In this document: piece after piece, positions 53,401 through 64,000 of the stretch | How positions within the stretch are numbered: position 1 is the stretch's first letter | Layout of the letters: each line of letters opens with the position of its first letter | DNA from: Chytridium lagenaria | Lineage: Eukaryota; Chytridiomycota; Chytridiomycetes; Chytridiales; Chytridiaceae | Direction: 5' to 3' | DNA: 64,000 nucleotides | Assembly: GCA_025449115.1 (NCBI GenBank) | Contig: JAHLKC010000072.1 | Span: 124,001-188,000, forward strand | The notes under the pieces: model-generated | The model's database searches: none | Told to the model about the DNA's origin: nothing | Seen by the model: the letters and a program-made list of their open reading frames with translations, nothing else | Made by a program: the position numbers and the translations under genes

Positions 53401-56290
53401 TGAAGACTGCTTTAGAGGTGAAATCCCTAGTCTGGCCATGTCTCTCGTTTTAGTTGGAGAGCCTGAGCGACGAAGATATGCACTAGAGGTTGACCTGCCG
53501 TCTTTGGAGGGATCTCTCAACGTGCGCTACCTTCAGGACTTTTTCCTCTTCCGAAGACTATGGCTTAACATCTCTTACACAAGTGGACCCACAGCCACAC
53601 CAGCTCCACCTTCACCTTCACCTTCACCCGCACCATTTGCTCCGCCTCACCGTCGTCAGCTTATCCAACGCCGTACGTCGACCTGTTACGTCTTCCTACA
53701 GCTGTTGCGCAACCTAGTCTTCATTCTTTTTCGCATTTGCCAGCAGGCAACCCTTTTGACATTGTAGAATCCAATCTATCCACCCCAAAAAACTTTCTGG
53801 ACTCTTTTCACTGCGTTTTCCGTCTTGGCAAGATTGAAGTGTCGACGGACCTTGGGCAGGCAGTTGGGAAAGCGATGGTCCACGTAGATGCTATGTACCT
53901 TGTGGCAGACGCGTCCTGGGATAAAGATGATTTTTTGAAGAAAGTTGGGAAGATCAGGGTGAATGCTATTACTATTCGATCAGAGGGAAGGCTGAGCGGA
54001 GTATCAGTTATAAAGGGAATTCAGATTTCTTCAAAGATCTTGCGGCCACCGATTAAGAGAGAAAGTGGGTACCCAACGGTTAAAGCAACAAAGTCGGGGA
54101 AAGCAACTTTTATCAAAACCACAATTGATAAAGTAGAATCACAGGTTCAATATCAGTATGAGCGGATATTGATTCTGGAGATATATCCTATTCAAATGGA
54201 GATCCGGGATGACTGGTTCTTGCTTAGGAAGGAGAGGGCCGAGAGTTTATTGCCTAACAGAGGGTCAGAGATTGTATCGAACGTTGGTATACACGTTACA
54301 GTCAACCTCTCCATCGACCACGTTAAGGCTATTTTATCACGTCGAACTATACCTATTCTTATCCAAACAAAGCAAAAGCTCGTCGCCTTAATTGAAGAAA
54401 AACGTCGAGCGGATATCCTCGTTTCCTCACCCTCCACATCACCCGCCATGGAATACGATGGATTTGAGTTCAACTCTAGCAGCCATCCTTCAAAGAACAT
54501 ACCATTCATCCGGCCATCGACATCAACCGTCCAACCCCAAAACTTCGTCGATGCTTCCTCTATCACCCCAAGTGCTAGCTTCTCCGCTAACCACAACTCT
54601 AAACGAGAGTCTGATACTATGTCTTCCCTAGCATCCCTGCACACCGCTCTTCATGGAAGTACTTCCTTTACGGGTCCGATTTCTGGCCCAGGACCAGACA
54701 TCGCTGCATCCACAGTATCCCTTGACCCAAGCATTGCCTCGCCTCTGCACACTCTTCAACGTCTATCTGGCCGTCTTCGCATCAAGATTGGGAACACATT
54801 CATTACGTTCACGCGCTATAATTTCCGTGATCCTGATTGCGCGCAACTTGTTTCAAAGCACGTCATCATCACTCTTGATAGGGAGAATTTACCCCCAACT
54901 TTCATGCCCAGAGATCCATCTGATACATGGGTTCAATTACCTCTCGCTCAGAATGGCGTCACAGGGTTTCCTGCATCTGTTCAACCTTGGGCGCCGTTGG
55001 ATGATGACATTGACTTGCAACAGCAAAGTCCTCTAGCGGCCGAGATGACGGTTGCCGAACTTGGTGGATTTTCCGTTAAAAAATGTTCTGCCAAAACTAT
55101 ATCGCAAGCAGAGGAACGGATGTGGAGTGGAAGTGACTGGTTCACCTTCATGAATGCTTCGGCAGCTAAGAATGTGATTGGGTTCCCGGCTGCGGTTGTT
55201 GTGCTTAGGACTGAGGTTGGGGATCACAACGGGGGTTTGGGAAGTGTGGTGGGAGCCACTCCGGGAGCTTTGTCGCCACCCCGGGACTGTTACGTCAGCC
55301 TCGACGTCAATCATGTCGTTGGCGCTGCCAAATGATATGCCGACGATTTTGGGTAGTGGCAGCGTTTCGGGCACGGGTCTAAGCCCCAAGATGTTACCGT
55401 CTCTTCTAGTGTCTCCACCAGTGGGTGTCCAGGGAGGTACGCAACCATCTCGCACCACGTCCTCAGATCCTCGCTTAAATCGCGGCGTCTCAAACAGCGA
55501 AGACTTGCTGTCGGTTCCCTCGAATTTTGCTCCCCAAGGACCTAGCAAGGCGATGCAGGTGGACTATTCGTTCCGGTCAGATTTTGCTGGACAGATTGAC
55601 ATTGCATTGAACTTAGGGTTGTATCGGTACCTGCAAGAGCTGAAATCTTTGTACGAAAAAGCCATCATTACGTCTTCTTCTGGAGGTGGAGGCGGTGGAG
55701 GAGTGGATGGAGGTGGAGATGATGATGATGCGGCCGCTTTAAAGGGGGATGTAGATGATGGAGATTTACTTGGAACGACATTGGGGTCTGGAGGGCTGTC
55801 TTCGGGTGGGAGTGGTGCGGCGCCGATTTCGGGAGGGTCGTCGTCATCAACATCAGCATCATCCGGATCGGCGTCGCAGGTTAATTCGGGTGTAATTGGT
55901 GGTGCGTCAGGCGGAACATCTGCGACGATCTCCTTATCAACGTCACCGTCACCGTCACCCCTCACGTTCAACCGAAAAGGTGAGGTCAAGTTCGACCCAC
56001 AGTTAAAGGTTACTGGAGATGCAACGCCGTGGGAGCTTGTGCAATGGCTGGGTGTGAACAGGGAGAGGGTGCCAGAGCTTGTGTTTGCGAATCTTACTAT
56101 GACTCTTGCACAAGTCTTGTCTGATGCTCAAAAGCTCGTGCTGCGGACAAGAGTCGGGGATGTTTCGGGTTCATCGTCAAAGTACCTATCGAAGGAGTGG
56201 TGGGGAAGGCTGGGCTTGGTGTTGGAGGAGGAGTTTTGCCTGTGGTTGAGAGGAACGGAGGTACGGATTGGAAAGGCTTGGTTCCGGTGA
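44476..56290 (+). CDS. CSF1: Bridge-like lipid transfer protein Csf1 (BLTP1 / Tweek / KIAA1109 family)
   Basis: A giant tube-shaped protein that moves phospholipids between the ER and other membranes; yeast Csf1 is needed in the cold and for GPI-anchor lipid supply. The N-terminus has one membrane anchor (FVTAIVSLFYFFYLNRTLAR) and the family hallmark LTGKIMFKNLRYKSCNESVH, then HILRGHVTFRFWIPK. Other hallmarks: MKVKNGSMNYGPWTNRQR, STTIRIPFKEPSK then DWKYAF, LNFIPVKYGIYGALTESEIS, KVTNGVAVIPENLYG, CYAADWRLEVGPVLGNITTG, and C-terminally KFDPQLKVTGDATPWEL with WLGVNRERVPELVF. About nine short introns (e.g. 45286-45333, 45465-45506) occur in the first 4.5 kb, whereas exons after 48960 are long. Total is about 3,600-3,700 residues. 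Frame errors occur near 45815, 50828 (T run), 51110, 51430, 53730 and 55300. Confidence 0.9.
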
Positions 56291-56880
56291 TTCAGAAGGA
56301 AGTGGAAAGGGAAATCGATGAGGGCACTCTCATTAGGCAAGCATTCTCCTGCCCAACTCGTTTATTTGCTTGATATCAAACGACATTCAATTAAATCATG
56401 TAATGGCAGAACCCACTCCGAACTCCAACAACAACGTCATATCGCATTACCATCAGCAAAACGTTGCAACGTAACAATAGCACTTATTCGCACGCATATA
56501 TATATATATAGAATATTTCTAAAATTTAAAAATTGCTTCTTTTGTTTACGCAAATCGCTCCGCATACCTCAAATAAAGAAGAGCTCCGCTTCTGCCACGA
56601 TTGGAGTATATTTTTCAAAAATACAGTGAAAAGATGAAAACGCGTCTAGCCAAAAAATGCTTTCAATGTACATGCAAAGCCATAATTTATTTTAACAGAT
56701 AGAATTTTTAGAAATTAATGTCATTTCGCAAAGGATGACACGCAAGAGGACCAAGACACCCCATCCCGGCCTTTGCAATGCGACCCAGAAATAACTTTAC
56801 ATTACCTACATAAATACGCGCAGGTTCAAACCTCTGCTCTATAATCCTGATAACGAAATAAGCTCATAGGTAAGGAAACG
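56291..56880. other. Convergent intergenic region CSF1 / ligase tail
   Basis: AT-rich, with a short (AT)n at about 56498-56509. Holds the 3' UTRs of both neighbours. No gene seen. Confidence 0.55.
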
Positions 56881-58913
56881 TTAAACAGTAGATGAAACGT
56901 ACATATCACCAAGTCTCCTCTTCCAAAAGTCGACCGCGGACGCTCCACCCACCGCGTCTTCCTTCTCCGCCACTAACACTACAACTTCACAGGCCCTTCC
57001 CCCTTCCACACCCCCAACCCCGGCTGCAGGTCCGGTCCAACACGCTACTCCCAATGCAGCATCAAAACTATGCAACACCCTCCTCGTCTTCACAACCATT
57101 TCAACACCATCCAACAAACCCGTTTTCAAGCTGCGATCTCTACACAGTCCATGTACGTAAAAAAAAACACGTGAACATTCCTTCGTGTCCAGATCTGAAA
57201 TATCCTTCACCAGTGTTCTGCCAAGAACCACCGGATCAGGAAATGCTTCATCAACGCCGTGTGAGGCAGAAATACGAGGCGACGACATCACAACCGTACC
57301 AACACCTTCACAGTTATCCAAACCACCTATAACTTTCGCGGAATCCGGAGTAGCTTCCACAAGTATAACCTCCTGCTCTCCCACATCCCCTTGAACCTTA
57401 TTCTCCCCCAAACTAATTAAGTCGGGCATAATAGCATTAAATACTGATGACCTTGCCGTCACCCAATCTTCATCCTCCTCACGTTCATCTTCTTTTATCA
57501 TTGATCCGCCGCACAAGAACGACCTTAACGCAAGTGGCATCCCGTCAGCTAGCCGTCTTGTCACAGAATGAAGCTTTGAAAGTCGAGGCACTCTTGACAT
57601 TGGCGCAACGCTTGTGCCCTGTAAAGGATCAAACACAGACCACGCAACATGACTTCTGTCGCGTTCGTCATCAGCCATTCCACTACTCGGCGTCAAATTT
57701 TCTATCAACTCCTTTTCATTTTTTTCTACCCTTGATTCCAGACCTTGCTCCTTCTCCTCAACCAAAACAACTTCGTCCTCCTCAATTATCATACTTCGAT
57801 ACCGCCGTTGCGGTTGCCACACCACAGGCTCTACAACACCCTTCTTCGCATTCTTCCTCGGCCTCCCAACCGTTCTCTCGGCTTCGACCACGCGTTCCGC
57901 AGCATTCCTTTTCATTTCCCTCTTCCGCTTTTGACCCGCATGTATCGGTACTGTCTGTCTACGCTGTAGGGACACCGGTAAAGGCAGAAGGCGTGGAGGC
58001 GATGCGTCTACAGTCAAATCAATGACTGGGGGAGATGAGGGTGTCGGGGCCTTCTTGTTAAAGCCATGTGTTAGGCTGCTAGATGTAGCGGTGGTTGCGG
58101 TAGTTGCGGTGGTGAGCGCAGGGGTCAGAGAAGGACGGAGTGAGGAGCATTAGTAGAGCAGATTACGAGTGGAGGAGATGAATGTAGATTGCCGGTGCGA
58201 TTAAACAGAGGGACTGCTGATGCTATTGGTATTGGTGAAGAGAATGATTTCGGAAGTGAAAAAGACGTCCCGACTATGGAAGCTTTTGATGTTGGCGAAT
58301 GCCTTGTTGGGGTGGTGTCTGCGGAAAGAGTTCGAGACGTTGAAGCTTCCATCGCCAGGAGCTGCGAAATATTTTGTGGTGTAATGTCATAAGGAACCAG
58401 AGCTCCAAATGGCGCTGGCTCCACAGCAGCCGTGATGGAAAAAATTGATTCCTTGGAAGCCTGCACCATGAACGGCAAGTTGGCACGCGGGGACTTCTCA
58501 GCTGGTTCGTCAATCTCCGTTTCAGATAGGCTCGAAACATGTTCACCTCCAGCCTGTAAGGACCCTCCATCAAGTTCGGGCCAACTCCCCATTCTTGTCA
58601 ATTGAGCTCGTGTCAACCCAGGCACTTCGGGTGCATCATCAGAGGAGGTGGTTCGAGTTCTTCGTAATTGTGCAAAACACCTGATTTCGGAGGGTGGTGG
58701 CGACGGAGAGGGCGACGACGACAAATTATCTGCTTGAATCGGAACAGTCGAAACGGATGATGGATTATACGAAGACATGGTTGATATATCTGTGTTGCCC
58801 TTTAACTCAGAGTTCAGCCGAATAGGAGAACCACTTCCACCATCACTCCCATCAGATCCAAATGGATCACTAGAGACGCTGTCGTCATAACGATTGCTTG
58901 ACGAAATCGACAT
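56881..58913 (-). CDS. C-terminal extension of the DNA ligase (or separate nuclear protein) with SUMO-interacting motif and AT-hook
   Basis: Two consecutive minus-strand frames (58913-58125 and 58017-56881) join after one missing base near 58140. The first part is Ser/Pro-rich (SISSSNRYDDSVSSDPFGSD, LTRMGSWPELDGGS). The second has PPVIDLTVDASPP, a textbook SUMO-interacting motif, then a basic region GQKRKREMKRNAAERV and an AT-hook-like VGRPRKNAKKG. A folded-looking end follows (SRVFFYVHGLCRDRSLKTGL, ACEVVVLVAEKED, VDFWKRRLGDMYV). It starts exactly where the ligase exon (ISFTRER) runs out of frame, and related fungal ligases carry a long Ser-rich tail ending in a small hydrophobic-strand domain. 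I therefore infer one gene, but an independent gene starting at 58913 cannot be excluded. Confidence 0.6.
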
Positions 58914-61283
58914 CTCTCTCTGGTGAAGGAGATTGTGTTCGTTTGCCCATATCTTGCTCCCACTTCGTCGAAGATTGGTAGCGCCCCCCTCGTTCCGGAA
59001 AGAATTTTATCGTCAATGGCAGATAATCGACGAACATTGTGGTCCCCAAACTTCGTCTCCTTGACCGCACTTTTAGCGATTTTCTTTTAAAAAACATAAC
59101 GTTAACTACAATTAAAGAATAACAAGCAAAGATGTAAAGGAATGTAAACAAACAGGAAATGACTTTGACATTACCTCAAATTCTTCATATGTCAAAGTAT
59201 CTCTCCAAGACCGCTCCTCCGGGCTCTGCCTTAACAATCTTGGACCACGCATGTACCAAAATCCAAATTTTTTATCAAAGCCACCACCCATAATCTCCAC
59301 AGCCAAAGGAGGATCAAAATACCACTCAACGGCATTTTCAGGTACAGGGCCTTTTTCCACACGGTAGGAAAGCTTTGAAATGGCCTTTCTGCGAAGGGGG
59401 AGGGTTGCTTTGCTGATTTGTAAAAGCTCTTCACGGCTAAAGCCTGCAACAAGGTCGAAGAGGATCACGAACGATGCAGAGGAATCGGACTTTCGTAGAC
59501 AACAACATTAATATACGTGGAATGAAGAGACTCAAAAAGGAGTTTATGAGTTTATATGCAATCAAACCAAATAAAATCAAACTTAAAAACAAACAAATTC
59601 AAAAAGAGACCGATGGAGAATCTGCTTACGTGATTTGCATTTGTCCGGCATCCAACATAGAAAGTGTTTAGCAAAGAAGGCTCATCGTTCCTCGACAGTC
59701 TGAGATACTTTGAAGCTTCATTACTGTAAGAGCCACCCAAAAGGGCAAACTCTGCCGTATCTGCAAAACCGTCAATGTAGTCCTTCTTTAACTTGAACCA
59801 AGTCGCTTCCAACCCCGGAACATAAGTTCCCTGTGCTCCCTTTACTACCAAACCCTCCGCAGGTCGTGAACACACTTCTACAAACAAGTCTCTCAGCTTA
59901 GTGGTAGCAATCTGATCAGACTCCTTCAACCGTATTGCATGCGATTCTCCAATATCGGCGTAATCGGGTATTGGCCGAATAACTTCGCGAAGCTTCTCTC
60001 GTCTCTCCGAATAAGGTTTCTGAATGAGTGTCTCTCCATTGAGGTAGAGAAGATCAAAGAAGACAATTTGATAGTGCCTTTCCCCGTTATTCACGTCATC
60101 CATGATTGCTCCGCGGCGGGTTGCAAAATCACGAACGGCTGAAAAAGCTTGAACCCCATGACCTTTTTTGTATGATAGCAGCTCACCTTCTAGGATCGCG
60201 TCAAACACTTCGATTTTTTGCCTCTACTTGATGAGGTTTTGACGCAGGAAGGTATAATTCCTAAAGCTTGAAGAACTATATCGTGCGAGAGGATACGATC
60301 CTGCGTGCTGTTTCTTCCACTTTTTGAGTAAATGGCAACCCTCTTATTTGAAACATGGACCTAAATATTCAACGCGTCAGAAGCGCAATAGAAGAATAAG
60401 AAAGATGTGGGACGGAGTACCTGCATTCGTTCTCCATCATACTTGACCTCGGCGAAACATTCTGACTCTCCCATCCGTATTAGTTGTTTCACGACATGTG
60501 CCGGAGACGTCCCTTTCCGCAATTTCATCACGGATATGTGTACACCGAGCGAGATCTTATCCAAACCCACAAGAAACTCCCACTCAGCAACCTGTCAACA
60601 GCTTGACAGCAAACCAAAAGATCCGTTTGATGTCGATAGACCAGCCAAAACCTTGGATGAATCCCACTCAGCATCACTGACGAATGAAGGCACTGAAACT
60701 TTAGGAGGATGGCCAGCACCCATTTCACCTCCAACGGAGACCGTCCACTTATCATGTCTTTGATAATGTCCAATTGAGTCCGAAATGACTTTTTGAGCTG
60801 CCTGCCTGATCGATCTACGGTGAAATGACACAAAGAGGATAACTCATCCAAAAGCAAGTTAAGCCTTCCTATCGTCAACCTCTCTGCCGTTCTATTTCCC
60901 CGTGGCGGCACCGTCATCAATGAGTCATAGACACATTGTGGAAGCTTCCCCATAGTCCTCCAATTCCTTATCTCATTTTCCACCCCCGTTAACCCCTGTA
61001 TTCCAAGCACACTGTTGCTTCCGACCAACATGCTGCAAATGCTGTTTTCACGGATCCCATAGCGTCTTGTATCCAGGTCAGGAGCAATGAGCCTCGCCAA
61101 ATCAAAGGTGCCGCTTCTTACTGAAAAGCTTTTACACCATGACTCGACATTACCCCTAATCTCCTTGCGCACTTGCTTGAGGCGTCGTCGATTGCATGAG
61201 GGATCCCTGCAGTTCTTCTCAAAATGACGCTCGTTGGCCTCCAGCAGATTGGACAGCTCAACAAACTCGATTGTTGAAGTCAT
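58880..61283 (-). CDS. Fungal-type ATP-dependent DNA ligase
   Basis: Seals DNA nicks through an enzyme-AMP intermediate. ATG at 61283 starts MTSTIEFVELSNLLEANERH, an N-terminal alpha-helical DNA-binding region through about 60600. The catalytic core has motif I, CFAEVKYDGERMQ (Lys takes AMP), followed by an intron (about 60420-60361) and VHVSNKRVAIYSKSGRN. Then come EVFDAILEGELLSYKKG, the motif III-like YQIVFFDLLYLNGETL, the motif IV-like RPAEGLVVKG and the motif V-like ATWFKLKKDYIDGFADTAEF. An intron at 59629-59490 joins the OB-fold part, with PLAVEIMGGGFDKKF and ERSWRDTLTYEEFE; a last intron leads to KIAKSAVKETKFGD. The LKKDY...DTAEFALLGG and EIMGGGFDK segments resemble the extra ligase family found in filamentous fungi rather than LIG1; it is related to LIG4. 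One-base breaks near 60600-60700 and 60205 (A run). Confidence 0.85.
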
Positions 61284-61944
61284 GCGAAAATGCGATTACT
61301 TTGAAATTGTCGGCTGTCACCAAATTCAAGAATATATCATTCAAATACAACATCACGTCAGATGGGCGCCTTTGGCGAACTGCAACGTTTCTAGGCGCCA
61401 CAGCCGCCGTACAATTGTTTTTTTTCAAGGTTGAAATGTATGTGAGATGCGTTACTGATAGAGCTTTTAGAACAAGGCGTTGAAGATCTCGCGGATAAGC
61501 TATCCTACAGCCCATACACCCCACCACGTATGGGAACGACTCACATAATAATGTGTTTGTTACAAAATAACTCCTATCTTCATGCGATTTAAATTCTGTA
61601 GTGAAAATAAATATTGGAATTAGTTAATTTGGTTTAGTCCCTTCCCGCTTTTCTCCGACTGTGTAACCCCAAAATAACGCGTACTGTGAAATGACGCGAG
61701 AAACAGTGAGGCGAAAAGAACGCGAGAGGCTGATCCCAGAGCCCCGCGGCGCCAAGCACGGCACGGGACTCGGATCTCGCCCCCCTACCCGCACACCCAA
61801 CCCCTGACGCGGATGCGAACGCGCCGCACGACACCCCGCCCCGCCCTCGACGCCTGGCCAACACGCAAGCCTGCACTGTGGCAAATCCGTTAAAGACCCG
61901 GCGCGGTACCGCACGTCGACGCGAAACGGCTCACGCGGCAGGTG
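61284..61944. other. Intergenic region with GC-rich patch
   Basis: 61284-61620 is ordinary AT-rich spacer. 61640-61944 turns GC-rich abruptly (CCCCGCGGCGCC, CACCCCGCCCCGCC) and probably belongs to the mobile-element relic that follows. Confidence 0.45.
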
Positions 61945-62541
61945 TCAACGAACCAGACCTACCGGCGTTCCGGCGGTACAACGACATAGTAAAGTGCAGA
62001 GGTAGCGGTAGAAAGCCTCTAAAGTCCAGCGGCCCCAAATCATCAAGTCATTCAAACTCCACCCTTCGTACAGGTAATGCGTCGTGCCGCCACTGCGAAA
62101 ACTAGATTCCCCTGCGACGAATTGCTACAGCCGATGCCACTGCGCCTTAACCCACGCCGTGTCCGCAACCGCCCCCGACGCTAACTTCTAAAACGGGTAG
62201 TCCCACGCCCCGGATGGCATGAGCTCCAGAAGGACCCGCAGCGCCCCCGTCCAGTCCAACCCTAGAAGCCCCATTAGAAATAATAGATACTGCGTGAACA
62301 CTGTGACCGTCTTCGTCCGGGGAAGCTACACCACGTAACCCTCAAACTCCTGGCCAGGGGACGATTGCGCCATAACATGGCGTCGGCGCAACACTTTCTT
62401 TTTGTCCACCCCGGACCCCACGACCTCCGACAAGCGAGCACACGAGTTAAACGCCAACGTCACAATTGCCCATAACACAGTGTCATCGCGCGAGGTCACC
62501 GCCAGATCCGCCTGCAGCAAAGCCAAATGGTCGAATGTAAA
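61945..62541 (-). pseudogene. Tyrosine recombinase of a mobile element (Crypton/DIRS-like), decayed
   Basis: One continuous minus-strand frame of 198 codons carries the order of motifs of fungal transposon tyrosine recombinases. FTFDHLALLQADL and DDTVLWAIVTLAFNSCARLS hold the catalytic Arg in CARLSE. LPRTKTVTVF is the beta-strand Lys region, then FRSGGTTHYLYEGWSLND is box II, and IWGRWTLEAFYRYL includes the expected Trp and the nucleophile Tyr. Three in-frame stops interrupt it, all TAG (62328-62326, 62190-62188, 62127-62125). The His of box II (usually H-S-F-R) is replaced by Ser. A splice acceptor CTTCACAG directly precedes the first codon at 62541. Terminal repeats could not be found. It is an inactive remnant. 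Confidence 0.75.
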
Positions 62542-63500
62542 CTGTGAAGTTCTAGTGGTTTTTCACTTCACACCTTCACCTTAAGTACTAAAGTGATTCC
62601 TATTACTTTACGTAAATGGACGCGACTTACGCGGTCCCAAGAATAAATTCACGAAATCCTCTTCTTTTCCCTTATGTTATAGGGTTTTTACTGAAGGAGG
62701 TGACATAGACTTTACGCGCGTTCGAGGTATCGGCGCCGTGTAAAGCTGTGTGCTCTGTGTTTTGTTTGTTTTTGGGTTGTATAAGTGTTTCCATTTCATG
62801 TATTACGTTAATAGATGGATTGTTGACCTTCATTTCTGCTCTTTGAGATTTGAGGCTCCTCTGGGGCTCTCTTGCCCATGATCCCCCTTGCCATCCACCA
62901 TTAATATATTCAGGGAATGCCTGCCTAACTGCTGTCGCCGCCAGGCTATTCCTCTCGCAGTCAGCTTACTGGGCTGAACCCAGGGAACAAAGGCAGCTTT
63001 GGAGCTGGTTCAATCCCAGTATTTTCGCCTCCTTAGCTGAAGCCTAGTTCTGATCCCCTATCCTTGATGGCAGGATCACGGCATGACGGGCTAGCCATCA
63101 CTCCTTCCTATGTCCCCCGATGACGTTGGCAGTTGATGCAGTGAGCAGATGCTGCATGCCCTGCTTTGCAACGTAGGCTGGAAAGGAAGTGCACATACAA
63201 CTGGTGAAAAGGTGATTGAAGCATGGCGGAGAGTGGCTCCCCCACGGCGTGTTCTAGGACGCTAGGTGTACAAGCTACAAGGTATGTTATATGTGTTATT
63301 GCCCCTTTTATTACTAGAAACCCTTGATTGTGAGAGAGAACCCCATCCCTTGATCAGTTCACGAGATGATGAAATGAACTTAAACAAAAAAAAAATTCTT
63401 CGAATTTTAACTTTAAACTCTTAACGTATTCTTTTCGTTATTACTTTTAACAGAGTTTCGGGGCTCATAAAATGTTCACTTAATTTTATTCAATAAAGTA
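62542..63500. other. Element flank and compositionally distinct segment
   Basis: 62542-62720 flanks the recombinase relic. 62830-63300 is moderately GC-rich and unlike the surrounding AT-rich sequence (CTGGGCTGAACCCAGGG, GGAGCTGGTTCAATCCCAG). It may be the 3' part of a retroelement or a non-coding insertion. No complete gene, tRNA or rRNA could be recognised. Confidence 0.4.
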
Positions 63501-63513
63501 CTTTGCCTTTTAT

Positions 63514-63991
63514 ACGCGTTCTTAGACTAAAACGCTTCCCCTAGCGGCAGACGCCACTTCATCACGCTTTTGATTCGTTCAAGACGCGTGAACCAATGAA
63601 TCCCCCATAACAAAGCGGCCAACCAAAGCGGCCAACCTGCCGCATCAATAAGCAAGCCATATGCGGCATCAACATTGCATATACAAACAGGCTTCAGGGA
63701 TAAGGGGAAATAAAATGAAACAAAGATAAACAAGAAAATAAACGAATCACACCAACCAAACGCGTCGGAAACAAAACATAATTCACGCGACGCGTAACAA
63801 ACGTGATTGGCGGATAAACAGGATAACGAAAAGACTTCAAACTAAAACAAACATCAAGGAGTGGAAAAACAACTTAAAAGAAAAACTGTTTAACAAAAGA
63901 GAGAGGAGACTAAACTAAATCTCCACGACGCGTTCAGACGCGTCTATCTTAGAAAAGGAAAGGGGTGAGCGTCAAGCAACACATGACGCGT
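63514..63991. promoter_or_regulatory. Cluster of seven ACGCGT sites (MCB-like)
   Basis: ACGCGT occurs at 63514, 63584, 63760, 63790, 63928, 63938 and 63986, seven times in 478 bp; chance would give about one per 4 kb. ACGCGT is the MluI cell-cycle box bound by MBF (Mbp1-Swi6) in fungi. The cluster could be the promoter of a G1/S gene beyond the window edge, or part of a repeat family. Confidence 0.5.
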
Positions 63992-64000
63992 AAAATCCAA

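Noticed and set aside
57447..58025. 192-codon plus-strand frame
   Set aside because: Antisense to the basic, AT-hook region of the ligase tail, which has clear motifs on the minus strand.
61945..62541. TAG recoded as a sense codon
   Set aside because: Several well-supported genes in the window end at TAG with complete C-termini, so decay explains the internal TAGs better.
62990..63030. tRNA-like B box (GGTTCAATCCC) with a possible T-arm
   Set aside because: No matching A box, anticodon arm or acceptor stem could be folded around it.

Overview
This window reads as nuclear DNA of a fungus, most likely a zoosporic (chytrid-like) or other early-diverging lineage. Genes lie on both strands at moderate density and are cut by many short GT-AG introns (about 30-150 bp, often with CTAAC/CTGA-like branch sites). 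Several products are fungal by family: NCA2, ATP10, CSF1, p23/Sba1, an extra fungal ATP-dependent DNA ligase and a GPI-anchored wall protein. A 28-residue ankyrin-repeat protein and an SYCP2-like meiotic protein favour an early-diverging fungus over Dikarya. The lineage is an inference; no marker gene was compared.

Layout. 0.2-6.4 kb: an accessory block in which two copies of a secreted repeat-protein gene flank an ankyrin-repeat gene. 7-8.2 kb: an unrecognised nuclear-looking gene. 9.4-18 kb (+): a membrane protein with a cytoplasmic SH3 domain, an NAA50-like acetyltransferase, a SYLF-domain protein and a GPI-anchored secreted protein. 18.1-21.1 kb (-): RPC19 (Pol I/III subunit AC19) and NCA2. 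21.6-24.6 kb (+): p23/SBA1 and ATP10. 25.7-28.3 kb (-): a large unrecognised protein with internal repeats. 28.8-33.8 kb: gene-poor, with one small candidate gene, a decayed coding relic and degenerate ~300-bp repeats. 33.9-39.7 kb (-): ALY/REF (Yra1) and an SYCP2-like chromosome-axis protein. 40.1-41.4 kb (+): an aquaporin. 41.6-44.2 kb (-): a mitochondrial PPR protein. 44.5-56.3 kb (+): a giant CSF1/BLTP1 bridge-like lipid transfer protein. 56.9-61.3 kb (-): a fungal ATP-dependent DNA ligase with a long C-terminal tail. 61.6-64 kb: a decayed tyrosine-recombinase element, a compositionally distinct segment, and an ACGCGT-rich end.

Functional themes. Three genes serve mitochondria (NCA2, ATP10, PPR). 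CSF1 and NCA2 bear on membrane contact and lipid biology. RPC19 and ALY/REF belong to the core RNA machinery. The SYCP2-like protein and the ligase concern chromosomes and DNA repair.

Caveat. Many clearly conserved reading frames are broken by one-base losses (occasionally gains), often in homopolymers. RPC19, NCA2, ATP10 and the aquaporin are clean. The simplest explanation is residual long-read sequence error, so the breaks are described but the genes are not called pseudogenes unless other decay is present. Exon coordinates come from reading splice sites by eye.
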